Below are positions 22,981-33,816 of a stretch of 64,000 nucleotides of DNA, piece after piece. How positions within the stretch are numbered: position 1 is the first letter of the stretch; the number at the start of each line of letters is the position of its first letter. The DNA comes from Wurfbainia villosa. Lineage: Eukaryota > Streptophyta > Magnoliopsida > Zingiberales > Zingiberaceae. The notes under the pieces were generated by a model, which was given only the letters and a program-made list of their open reading frames with translations, was not told the origin of the DNA and searched no databases. The translations under genes and the position numbers were made by a program. The stretch spans positions 113,015,179 to 113,079,178 of the forward strand of contig CM045996.1 in the NCBI GenBank assembly GCA_025175895.1, written 5' to 3'.

Positions 22981-23079
22981 GGCCACTCAGCTCTTCTCCG
23001 AACATTACTCATCGCAGCTGATTCTAAGTGATTACTATTCAGCCTTCAGTCTCCTCCACTGAGTATCTCTTCGGTCGAG

Positions 23080-23096
23080 CCCCCCCCCCCCCCCCC
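23080..23096 (+). repeat. Poly-C run (17 C)
   Basis: Uninterrupted run of 17 C between the minisatellite and the antisense gene. Homopolymer length is likely to be unreliable. Confidence 0.8.
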
Positions 23097-25133
23097 GCGT
23101 TATTCAAACTATAGTGAAGGTACTTTCAGTTCGATTGTTATTCTTTGGAGTTAATGTGATTAGGTAATGTGAAATTCTTGAAAAGTCGAATGAAAACACT
23201 TGCATTCCAAAAAAGGGGGTTTTGCATTCTGAAAAAGTACTCATACAAAAATGTCATTATGGCTTCAAAATTTACTACTAGAATCAGAAATTAAAAGCTA
23301 AAAATTAAACTATTGAGGAGGACCACCAAGTGCCGAGTCGAGTGTCTCATCAATGAGACGTTGTAAATCTAGAAACTCGGTAGAAGTTCCTTCGGGAGGA
23401 TATCCGGCTTCCTTGAAGTGCTGGATGGCCCCCTCATACCCTATTTCTAGGAGATCGAGAGTACGCCTCCTAGGATGTCAGAAAACTCCTCGGAAGCAAG
23501 GAAATCCTTCTTCCGATTCTCCCATCGGCCTTCTTCGCCCGTCCGGTACAAGATCAACTCCACCTTAGCCTTCTCGGCTCGGTCCACTAACTCATCCCTT
23601 CACTTGGGCTCGAACTCTGCCTGAGCAGCTCTGATCTGCTCAGCCTGTAGTAGCTTGGCCTCAGCTTCCTCGGCTCGGGCTTTGAGCTTTTCTGCTTCCG
23701 CGGCTCTGGCCCACAACCCCTCTATCTTGGCCACCTGACGCTCCAGCTCCCACGCCTTGAGCCAGAGATCATCCTTGTAGCGGAGTACTCTGGCCCGGAA
23801 GATGACCGTTTCGGACTGGGCCAAGCCGACCTCCGCTTCCTTGTCCCGGAGTCGAGTCGTAAGGCCTGCTACCTGAGCCCGCATCTGTTGAAAAGTAGCG
23901 GTCAAGGGAGGCAGGTGGGCCATCAGCTCCAAGTGGTAGCCCCATAACTGCAAGAAAGAAAGGGTAGGGGATTGATAGGGTTAGTCAAAGTAACAAGACT
24001 TAGTCACAGAAATAAAACAGCACAGTTAGGGAGATGCTTACCTTGACCAAGTGGGTGTTCATCTCGTCACTTATGGTCGGGATGGACTTCCCCTTAGCCG
24101 AATAGCCAATGGCATCCCGGATTTCTTGAAGGAATCCCCTTGGCGGCCACTTTTGTCTTGCCCGAGGGTGGTCCGACACCTCGGGGAGAGGGCTTGGACT
24201 GCGTGGGAAAGATGATGAGGGCTCGTCAGGAGGGGGAGGGGCCCTCAGATACTCCTCCAAGGGAGGCTCCGGGATGTCCGACCCTGTGCCACTGGGCCCC
24301 TTGCCGCTCGGTCCCCTCACCAATCGGTCAGGCCGAATGCCGAGGACTTGGGAGAGGGGAGGCTTGCCAGAAAGCACACACGACTCCTCTTGCGCCATCA
24401 TCGCTGCTCTTCCGAATCCCTTGAACTTATTACTTCGACCACCATGGAGGGCCGAGGTGGTGGGGGTGCATCCGATCCAGCCTCCTCGGGTGTCTCGGTC
24501 GGGGCATCTGTAGGGGGAGCACCTCTGCCCATTTCCACTTCAATTTCTTGCTAATTGAAGCCCGAAACATGACTTCAGCTGTCATAAAAAAAAGGAGGCA
24601 GGTTAGCAAATAGAAATAAGATGAAAGGGGAAACAAGACAAAAGTTTCTTTTACCTAGTGAGCCACTCAGCTCGGCCTCTATTGGACTTATATCGAAGTG
24701 GTGTAGAAGTCCCTGCTCCAATAGGACGTTAATATCGAAGTTCAAGCCGTTAAGGACTGTGGCTATCTCTCGGTAGGCGAAGGACTTCCGGAAGTGCCGA
24801 ATAGAGGGGGAAGGTGGCAACTCGAGCTGTCACCTAGTCGGCCAAGTGAAAGGAGACTCGGGTCGGATGAACAAAAACTTGGACTTCCAGTATTTGTGAG
24901 AAGTAGCAAGGTTCGACAAGAACTTTATTTCTTGCCGAGCCGAGAAGAAGAAGACTCCTGCCTCTTTCTTCTTGGGGATGAAGCAGAAGTGAAAGGCTTC
25001 AGCCGAGAGGGGGAGGTGATAAAATAGGAAAACAATGATAAAGCCATCAATAATGCTAAAGGCATTAGGAGCTAATTGGTTCAAAGGGATCCGAAAGTAA
25101 GAAGACAGTTCGGCGAAAAAAGGATGCAAGGGG

Positions 25134-27569
25134 TGTTGGCATCGTGCTAATCCTCGGAATTCTCATCGGCTCCCATGTCCCCGGATTAAAATTTTCACTA
25201 ATGAAAACTAATCCGGATGGGATGAGTTTCCTAAGCACAACCAATTCGTCGTCGTGCTAACGACTTGAGCGATCGCTTGAACAAACTAGTTGTTCAAGCG
25301 ATACAACTCTTCTAGTCGGTTAGCCGCGGAAGAGACGACGGACGGATCGCCGGTTTTTGTGTTTCTCATCGGGGTCCATGATTATACAAATACATACAAA
25401 TGTAAACTAGTATAATCAACATATACTAACATAAAGAACATAAGCTAGCATATCAATAAGAACATGCAAAGAACAATAATAAAAGTTATAAAACTTTTAT
25501 ACCTCTTGATCTTCTATCGTATGTCCTAACCTCCTTGTAGACTTCGTGTGGGCGAAGATCCTCCACAAGATGAAGCATCCTAGATCTTCTTCAATCCAAA
25601 GAAAGAAGAACTCTCTTTCCCTTCTTGCTTGAGCCAACCACCAATCCACAAAGGATTGATGTCGCCGGCCCCAAGAATAGAGAGAACAAAATGGAAACAA
25701 AACTCATCCCTTATCTAGGACCAACCATCAAGCTCTAAACATGATGTTTGCCGCCGGTCCAAAGAGAACAAGAAGAGGATGAGAGGAATAGGTTGAGCGC
25801 CGACCAAGGTAGAGGGAAAAGATCTAGGAGCCGGCAACACCCTAGGAAGAAGAAGAAGATATCCTCTCATATAGTTGCCGCCCACTTTCCCCTCCAACAC
25901 CTAGCCGCCCAACCAAGGAAAGGAAAACTCTAGGGTTTCTTGCCGCCCACTAATGGAAGGGCAAACCCTAATTTCCCAAACCAACCTAATCCATAGAAAG
26001 AAGGGTGAAGCTTGGGCGCCGGCCAAACCAAGGAGGAAGGAGGAAGAAGGGTTGCCGCCCACCATCATGGACTAAACCCTAACCCTAGCCTCTTCCTATT
26101 TCTTGCCGCCCAACCATGGTGGAAGGGGGAGATCTAGAACCGGCCACCTTCCCTTGGAAGAAGAAGAACTCTTCCACAAGTTGCCGCCCAATCTCCTTTC
26201 CTCACCATGGCCGCCCAACCCAAGGAGCCAAACCCTAATTAGGGTTTCCTCCTTAGGGTTTCTTGCCGCCCAAGCAAAGAGAGGCTCAACCCTAATTTCC
26301 ATCATCCAAAAAACTTATCGCCGCCCAACCCATGCTCCCTTATATATAGAGTTAGGTTTAGGCCTTGGTTTAATCTCCACCGTCGGTTCTAGGGTTTTAA
26401 TCTCAACCGTTGGATCTAGAGATTTAATCTCAACCGTCGGTTCTAGGGTTTAATCCCAACCGTCAGATCTAGAGATTCAATCTCCACCGTCGGTTCTAGG
26501 GATTTAATCCCAACCGTCGGATCTAGAGATTTAATCTCAACCATCGGTTCTAGGGTTTTAATCCCAACCGTCAGATCTAGAGATTTAATCTCCACCATCG
26601 GTTCTAGGGATTTAATCCCAACCGTCGGATCTAGAGATTTGTTTTCCATCATTTGATCTAGAGTTCATGAGGTTTATATTAGGCTACGATAGGGACCATG
26701 AGGAGGAGTTGGGTCTTGGCCACCCGATGGATCGGAACCACACAAACTTGATCCATCAATGATGTTCCATTCCACTAGAGGATCATCATCGAACTACCTC
26801 ACCAACCCCCATAAATTAATATGGGCTCCATATATTATTTGTACATCCATCTCCCCGTGTTTAAGATATCGAATGTCCGTCAATAAATTGATTTGCTGAT
26901 CATCAATTAATTAACATCTAACTCCTCGAGTAGTACCACTCAACCTTATCATCATGTTGACTAAGTCAACCTGCAGGGTTTACATGATGAACCTTATGAG
27001 CTCCTCAAGGGGACATCATCAACCTAATACATAGGACACGGATTCCTCCTATAATCAACGACACACCATGTAAATAATATCATTTCCCAACTTACCAGGC
27101 ATATTGATTTAATCCATAGAAATCTCACCCTCTGGTAAATCAAAGAAATAAATACTAAGTACATGTGTCCGTTATTATATCGGGATTAAGAGCATGTAAA
27201 ACATAATATCCGAGGTCCGATTCAATTATGTAGTCAGCAACAAATTGAATCACCTCTATGTCGGTCCTGCTCAATACACCTAAGTGTACTAGTGTAACTT
27301 TATGTTCAAGACAAAACAATACCAAGCTACACTATAACCATGCCAATGGTTTGTCCAAAACCATCTTGGTTGTGAGCCTCTACTTATACTCTACAAGGGA
27401 CTGATAACATGATCTTCTGTGCCACACCCAAGCACCATGTTATCTACAATATAAAGTATTAGACAATTTTGCATAACTATAAAAATATGCAAACAATGAT
27501 CATGTGATTCTTATTTCAAAATAAAGATGTTTATACAAAAGAGCTAGGCTTTCAGTATACATTCCAACA
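25134..27569 (-). mobile_element. Solo LTR of a Ty1/copia-type element inserted in the antisense gene
   Basis: Ends are TGTTGG and CCAACA, perfect inverted termini. Flanks are AGGGG on the left (25129-25133) and AAGGG on the right (27570-27574), a 5-bp target duplication with one mismatch. On the minus strand it starts TGTTGGAATGTATACTG. A TATATATAAGGG box (about 26338-26350) lies downstream of a tandem-repeat U3. The sequence after the box has many copies of TGGGCGGCAA. No internal domain is present, so it is a solo LTR, 2436 bp long. Confidence 0.85.
26371..26640. repeat. 27-bp tandem repeat (54-bp dimer) in the solo LTR
   Basis: About ten monomers of AATCTCAACCGTCGG followed by TTCTAGGGATTT. 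They alternate with a second type having AATCCCAACC and ATCTAGAGATTT. In transcription direction (minus strand) they lie just upstream of the TATA box, so an enhancer-like role is possible but not shown. Confidence 0.85.
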
Positions 27570-27771
27570 AAGGGAAGCAAAGGTCGGCAGGTAGATGGTC
27601 AAGGAAGAACGTGGTAAACTCGGGAGGAGGCTCATGAGGCCGCTTCTCCCTTTGAGGAGACCGTAGCCTATACGAGTTGGGTATGTGGAACACAGAACGA
27701 GCCTCGGAGCGAACCTCTGGATCGACGGTGTTGCGGGCTCTCAAATACCATATATCGGTATTTGAAGCCAT

Positions 27772-28168
27772 GGAAAAAGAAGGAAGACAAAGAGAAGAGG
27801 ACTTACAAGCTTAACGGTGCTGGAGAAGAAGGAATAGGTCGTCGGAAAGGCAAGAGGAAGCGACGTGTGTAAAGTGACAAAAATAGGGGAGCGGAGAGTC
27901 ACTTATAGGGGCGTCGCGACGGCTCCCCTTCCGAGTTTCTCTCTTGGGGACATGTGGCGTAACCAAGTGAACCCTAGAAAGACGAGACAATCATAACAAA
28001 ATCCTCGCATTAATATGCATTAATGGATACGTCCAAAAGTGAGATTTTCTCCGTTCCCGAGGAACTTCACTGGGTGCCACCTCCCATGCCTCATTAAGAG
28101 GACAGAGGAAAAATCATAGCACAATAAGACCGGTCTAGTCAGTCAAGCTACGCCTATCCTTCGACTAG
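27772..28168. other. Noncoding region between antisense gene start and Tat PPT
   Basis: No gene recognised. It must contain the promoter of the antisense gene if that gene is transcribed. No clear TATA box was identified. Confidence 0.4.
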
Positions 28169-28407
28169 ACTCAGGGGAGGATGCTTATGATACCGGTAAA
28201 AACTAACCTATGATTAGGCACAAAGCTGGCTACACCACGTCATCTATTATGTCAGACGCTCCGCATCTCAACTCGGACTTCTATTATGTCAGACGCCCCG
28301 CGTCTCGACTCGGACTTCTATTATGTCAGATGCCTCGCATCTTGGCTCAGACTTCTATTATGTTAGACATCCCGCGTCTCGGCTTAAACTTCTATTTATG
28401 TCAGACG
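28169..28407 (+). repeat. Polypurine tract and start of the Tat-like 3' LTR (interrupted)
   Basis: The purine tract ACTCAGGGGAGGA (about 28167-28179) is followed by TGCTTATGATACCGG, the likely LTR start. About 230 bases later the LTR is cut by the end of copia C (28408). The LTR content is mainly a 37-bp tandem repeat. The exact LTR start is a choice between TGCTTATG and TGATACC. Confidence 0.65.
28244..28407. repeat. 37-bp tandem repeat in the Tat LTR
   Basis: Four full copies and a partial one of CTATTATGTCAGACG plus CCCCGCGTCTCGACTCGGACTT. Copies start at about 28244, 28281, 28318, 28355 and 28392, a regular 37-bp spacing. Confidence 0.85.
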
Positions 28408-30241
28408 TGTTGGGTTTTTTCGAGCCGCAAAAACCGCTTTTTGCGTTGTGGAAACCTTGGAAGCCTCGGCCACGGATCCGTGCGAGGATGTATTAAAACT
28501 AAAACATGTATGTGCTTATATAAAACCCTAGATCTAACTTAGATCTATATGATAAGGATGTTACCCTCGATGCGACGCCCTTCGCAAATCCCGCTCGTCC
28601 AAAAGGTTCGCCGGAACTCAAGAGCGTCAAGTGCACACTCCTCTATTGGTATCCACACAAGCAAAAGGTGGAGAAAAGCAATCTTGAGTGTGCTAGCACT
28701 CCTTAGATGCTCGGCAAGATGAGGAAGGAGAGAGGGAGAGCTTGAGGGAAGTTGATCCAAGGAAGAAGATGAAGTTGTGTGTAACTCACCAAATGAATTC
28801 AACCATCAAAACTCCTAAAGTGGTCGGCCACTTCAAGGCTTGGGAGGTTACATGCATGCATGTAACTCCCATGGCTCTTGGTCTCCCTCATGAGGTGGCA
28901 CCACATGATAAGTCAATGATGATGTGGAGCATCATCATTGGCCGGCCATGCCAAGTCATCATCATGACATGGCATTTGATCAAGTCAAACTTGACCTTTC
29001 ATCTTCCCTCTCAAGTCAAGTCAAACTTGACCTCTAATCTCCCATGGTTGATCAAATCTAACCACTTGACTCAAGTCAATTTAATTTAATGAATCTCTAT
29101 TCATTAATTTAAATTTATTTGATGAATCAAATCTAAATTAGACTCATTCAACACTTGAATCAACTTGAGTCTAATTCAATTAGTCTAATTTGGATTACTC
29201 TTAATCCAATTTGGTTCATCCCATGAACCTAATCATCATGGTTCATCATATGAACCTAATCTCCATCTAATTGCCCTTATGTGTGTGATCCTATAGGTTC
29301 TTGTAACGTTGGCAATGTCCCTAAACCGATTTAGGAACATAAGCAATGAGCGGTATCTAGCAACACATCATTGCTACCCAAGTTACAAGAATGTTGAGCT
29401 CCAACATCACCTTTGTGACTACTAATTGTGACTCTCACAATATGTGATAATGTCCCTCTATCCTTGACATCTAGATTGACCAATTGAGGCATAGACCGTG
29501 TCATCCTCGGTACAATCTATATCTTGAACTCCAAGTAGACTCACTCTTATCAATGAGCTCAATATCTCATATTGACTCATTTAGGCATGGTCATGCACTT
29601 CGTGGTCTCACTCTATCAAGAATATCGATGTCACCCCCGTCATATAAGAGGGATAGATCTCATCTACATCACTCACATCCCTCCGCATAATTTGTTACAT
29701 ACCCAGTAATCGCCTTTATAGTCCACCCATTTACGGGTGACGTTTAACGAAGCCAAAGTATGCAACTCCTTATGTAGGGAACCATGGTGACTTCAGGTCT
29801 AAGGACTAATAGTCATACTAATAGCCACATGAGAAAGTATATGACACTCATATAACGATTCACGATACTTTCTCATGGCGGGTCATTCAGTATACATTCT
29901 CCAATGCATACCCATGTGTCAACTTGATATCTCATATCCATGACTTGTGAGATCAAGTCATCATGTTGACATACATGCTAGTCTCTACGCATTAACATTG
30001 TCCCTGAATGTTAATACTTGGCTAGGAATGATTAAGAGTAGTGTTCTCTATATCATCTCATTATCGATTCAACCAATCGATTAATATAGATAAGAACCTA
30101 CTACTCAAGGACATTATTATATTTAGTTATTTGGCACCAATACAAGTAAATATAATAACCATGCCTTTATAAATAGGAATATGATACAATAAAGTCCATA
30201 CAACAATCATCACATGATTGGCTCTGGGGCTTTCACTAACA
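28408..30241 (-). repeat. Copia C 3' LTR
   Basis: On the minus strand it starts TGTTAGTGAAAGCC at 30241, directly after a PPT-like GTGGGAGAT, and ends AAAAAACCCAACA at 28408. It is 1834 bp. A TATATAAG box lies on the minus strand near 28515-28524. It was inserted into, or recombined with, the 37-bp repeats of the Tat LTR. Confidence 0.88.
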
Positions 30242-30242
30242 A

Positions 30243-30262
30243 TCTCCCACTAGCACTAGTGT
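30243..30262 (-). promoter_or_regulatory. Copia C polypurine tract
   Basis: Minus-strand CTAGTGCTAGTGGGAGAT adjoins the LTR start and is the expected plus-strand primer. Confidence 0.7.
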
Positions 30263-30264
30263 GA

Positions 30265-32406
30265 TCAATCAGTAGTATCTAATACCCAATGACCTAGTGT
30301 GACCATCATGCTTTTACGTGCCCAAAGCCTTGGTCGAGGATCTGCGATGTTAGCCTCTGTGGGTACTCTGCAAATCTTCACATCTCCTCTATCGATAATC
30401 TCTCGAATGAGATGGAGCGTCGTAGTATGTGTTTGGTCATTGGTGTGGCGAGGTTCCTTTGTCTGTCGCTCCATTGTTGTCACAATAGAGCTCTATGGGA
30501 TCTGCTATGCTAGGAACCACCCCAAGCTCGATAATGAACTTGTGGATCAAAGCGCCTCCTTTCTTTGCCTCGGATCTGCGATATACTCGGCTTACATTGT
30601 AGAATCACTGTGTCTGCCGAACTCTTCCGACTCACAGCGCCACCATTCAAGCAAAACCACGAACCACATTGCGATCTATAATCATCAGTCGGTTTGGAAG
30701 TGCATCATTTGTAACCCTTCTGACTAGCTCCTCATCACCTCGAATATCAAGAAATATTCTTTAGTCCTTCTCAAGTACTTAAGAATATTCTTGACTGCTA
30801 TCTAGTGATGCTCACCTGGATCTGACTGGTATCTACTCGTCATGCTCAAAGCATACGAGACATCAGGACGAGTACACAGCATGGCGTACATGATAGATCC
30901 TATAACAGATGCGTAAGGGATCTTATCCATGCGGTCTCTCTCCTCTCTAGAAGAGGGACTTTGAGTATTCGAAAGACACACACCATGTGACATCAACAGA
31001 AGTCCCTTCTTGGAATTCTGCATGGAAAACCGTAGTAATACCGTGTCAATGTATGTACTCTGACTTAGGTCAAGCAATCTCTTAGATCTATCTCTATAGA
31101 TCTTGATGCCTAGAATACAGGCTGCTTCACCTAAGTCCTTCATTGAGAAGCACGTCCCTAGCCAAGTCTTCACAGACTATAGCGAAGGGATGTCATTCCC
31201 AATGAGCAGTATGTCATCCACATACAATACAAAGAAGACAACTGTGTTCCCATTAACCCTCTTGTAGACACAGAGTTCATCTTCATTCTTGATGAAACTA
31301 AACTGTTTGATCGCATCATCAAATCGAAGATTCCAGCTCCGAGAGGCTTGCTTTAGCCCATAAATGGACCTTTGCAGCTTGCATACTTTCCCAGTATGCT
31401 GTGGATCTTCAAAACCCTCAGGTTGTGTCGTGTACACATCCTCGAGTAAGTTTCCATTCAGAAACACGGTTTTGACAACCATCTGCCAGATCTCATAATC
31501 GTGGTATGCTGCAATAGCAAGCAAGATCCGAATGGACTTAAACATCGCCACTGAAGAAAAGGTTTCATCATAGTCAATACCATGAATTTGCTTGAAACCT
31601 TTAGCCACCAATCGGCCCTTATAGGTATGCGTAAGTCCATCTATGTCAGTCTTTCTCCTAAAGACCCACTTACACCCAATGGGTTTCACCCCTTCAGGTG
31701 GATCAACCAAAGTCCATACTTGGTTGGTGTACATGGATTCCATCTCGGATCTCATGGCCTCTAGCCATTTCTCAGAATCTGGGCTCATCACAGCTTCCTG
31801 ATAGGAGGTAGGCTCATTCTCAATGAGCATTACGTCATCATGGTCAGACAAGAGAAATAAGTATCTCTCAGGTTGACGACGTACCCTATCAGATCTGCGA
31901 AGAGGTAGGTCTACCTGAACAGGTGGTTGTTCCATAACTCCTTGTGCAACAACCTCATCACCCACAACACTTTGTGGTTCCTGTTCAACCTCCATCAAGG
32001 CCTTAGTGCTATGGTCCTTATCTTGAATTTCTTCAAGATCGAACGTACTCCCACTAGTTTTTCTAGAAACAAAATCCCTTTCTAGAAAAACCCCAGTCTT
32101 TGCTACAAACACTTTGTGCTGACTGGGAATGTAGAAGTAATATTCCTTTGTATCCTTGGGATATCCAACAAAATAGCACCTATTGGATTTGGGTCCCAGT
32201 TTGTCTGAGACTTGAAGTCGAACGTAAGCCTCACAACCCCAAATTCTCATGAAAGACATCTTGGGATTTCTCCGTGTCCATATCATATATGGTGGCTTTA
32301 TCACAGCCTTGGATGGTACACGGTTAAGGGTAAAAGCTGCAATGTCTAGAGCATATCCCCAAAAGGATATAGGAAGATCTGTGTGACTCATCATAGAACG
32401 TACCAT
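30265..32406 (-). pseudogene. Copia C pol, 5'-truncated (integrase C-terminus, RT, RNase H)
   Basis: Read leftwards. 32406-31177 begins inside integrase (MVRSMMSHTDLPISFWGYAL block) and continues through the linker into RT. RT shows a CKWVFRRKTD block, LYGLKQ-type sequence (IYGLKQASRSWNLRF) and an intact YVDD near 31216. A frame change near 31175 leads to 31173-30802 (MKDLGEAACILGIKIYRDRS; SRYQSDPG). The RNase H region 30800-30265 is heavily shifted, but its end is clear (HLIREIIDRGDVKICRVPTEANIADP). Gag, protease and the catalytic integrase core are absent. Close relative of copia B in sequence type. Confidence 0.9.
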
Positions 32407-32419
32407 ATCTAATAGGTGA

Positions 32420-32488
32420 TCCTCCGCATCATCATTGGCTTATCATGTGGTGCCACCTCACGAGGGAGACCAAGAGCCATGGGAGTTA
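32420..32488 (+). repeat. Inverted fragment of the copia C LTR
   Basis: Reverse-complementary to about 28863-28940 inside the copia C LTR (shared CATGGCTCTTGGTCTCCCTC block). It therefore points the opposite way to the intact LTR. It joins the truncated integrase on one side and the Sirevirus B LTR on the other. Confidence 0.7.
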
Positions 32489-33605
32489 TGTTGGTGCAGT
32501 AGGAACCTAGGTCGAACCTGAGTTTTGATTATAGCAAACGATACAAAGTTAAGCTCGTGTCGTTATCTCACGAGCTGAATCGAGTGTGCAGAAGATTGCT
32601 AAAGCTGGAGCTGAAGGCTAGCGACACCCGGAAGAAGTCGGGTGGTCGGCCGACACTCGAGTGACTTCGGAGGGAGGCGAAGGAATCGAGTGGATGGCCG
32701 GAAGCAAAAGCTACATGGTAAGTATCGAGGTAAGCTCGTGTGTGCGAGCGTAAGTGAGGTCGTATCCTCCTTACGGGGATGGTCTTAAGCATAGATCCGA
32801 CCAAAGATATCCCATCGATGGTCTAGGTCGAGATCGGACGGTCGAAGGCCGTCGAAATAATGTTTTCTTTGAGCTAACTTTGCCTTGCAGCTAGCATCAG
32901 TCGACTGCCAACTTGGAGGACTCGACTGCCGTCAAATAGTCGACTGCCAGAGGTCAGCACTCGACTGATGCTGCCATCAGTCGACTGATGATGGCCATCA
33001 GTCGACTGATGGTCAATGATTAGTTTCGAGGAGTCAAGGCTTATCACCCCATTTCAAGGAGATTGGTGCTCAATTGTGATTGGCTAGGGTTCCTCTTGAA
33101 AAGGGGCTCAAAGGCTATAAAAGGAGCGCCAAACCTAGGATTTCATCATCAATTCTAAGCTTCCAAAAGCCTCCGCAAAGCTACAACTTCTCCGACAACG
33201 AAGTGCTTCTTCTCCGACGTCTAGGTTTATTTGTTTTCATTTTATTACATCGGTTAGAGTTTTATTTCAGTTTAGTACTTTCATTTTCGGAGCTTTTATC
33301 GTAACGAGGAGAGGGGGAGTGTCCCTCTACCTCAAGCTTTGTGCTTTACTTGTATCGATTAAACTCCTACCTCTAACGGGGAGGAGTTCTTTAGTGTTTT
33401 TGCCCTCCGTACGTGGTCGAGGACCGCTAGGGCCTTTGAGTAGTAGCCGAAGGCTACGAACCAAGTAAAACTCCTTTGTCTCTTTTTACTTTACATTTAC
33501 ATTTCCGCTGCAATTAATTATCTACTCGGTTTTTTATACGAACTCGAAAAAAAAAAGTTTTATCGCTATTCACCCCCCCCTCTAGCGATCCGCTTCGATC
33601 CAACA
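32489..33605 (+). repeat. Sirevirus B 5' LTR
   Basis: TGTTGGTGCAGTAGG at the start, CGATCCAACA at the end, 1117 bp, followed by a PBS. A TATAAAAG box lies at 33116-33123. A C-run plus CTCTAGC motif is near the end. Palindromic AGTCGACTG words cluster at 32895-33010. The first 700 bp match the 3' LTR at 40013 closely by eye (a few differences per 150 bases), pointing to a fairly young insertion. Confidence 0.93.
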
Positions 33606-33607
33606 AT

Positions 33608-33620
33608 TGGTATCAGAGCC
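33608..33620 (+). promoter_or_regulatory. Sirevirus B primer-binding site (tRNA-Met)
   Basis: TGGTATCAGAGCC two bases after the 5' LTR end, complementary to the plant initiator tRNA-Met 3' end. Confidence 0.92.
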
Positions 33621-33816
33621 GGGGGTGCTAAGATTTGGTGAAACCACCAATCTAGCATTTTCACAGATTTTTTTTTCTTTTTTTTTCTGTTTATTTCGAA
33701 TTTAATTTGTTCGCTTAGTTTTTCTACCGCACTACTAATCCAAGACGCGAGTCTTGGTACTTTCTTGTGTGTTTTTGTCATTGCTAGTTTTTTGTCTACT
33801 TGTTTCTTTTGTTCTA

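Larger units (their letters stand above)
23310..27771 (-). pseudogene. Antisense extra gene of the Tat-like element (gypsy-type transposon protein), split by a solo LTR
   Basis: Read on the minus strand from ATG at 27771. The first part reaches 27570, where a solo LTR (25134-27569) interrupts it; the frame resumes at about 25133. The block after the insertion (HPFFAELSSYF, then QLAPN) matches the 'putative gypsy type transposon' family (Transposase_28). Likely introns: a donor near 24653 with an acceptor near 24580, and a donor near 24043 with an acceptor near 23950. The last exon is a long Ala/Glu/Leu-rich coiled coil (about 23950-23590). It ends with a conserved-looking tail and TAG at 23310-23312. 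Small frame breaks occur near 24825 and 23600. Antisense extra ORFs are known in Tat-type elements; their function is unknown. Splicing is inferred. Confidence 0.75.

Noticed and set aside
22403..23062. Overlapping ORFs in the 52-bp array
   Set aside because: Repeat translation in several frames at once; not a gene.
25748..26453. Plus-strand ORFs in the solo LTR
   Set aside because: They lie opposite the CT-rich R/U5 leader and the U3 repeats of the LTR; no domain.
30299..30727. Plus-strand ORF of 142 codons
   Set aside because: Shadow of the minus-strand copia C RNase H region.
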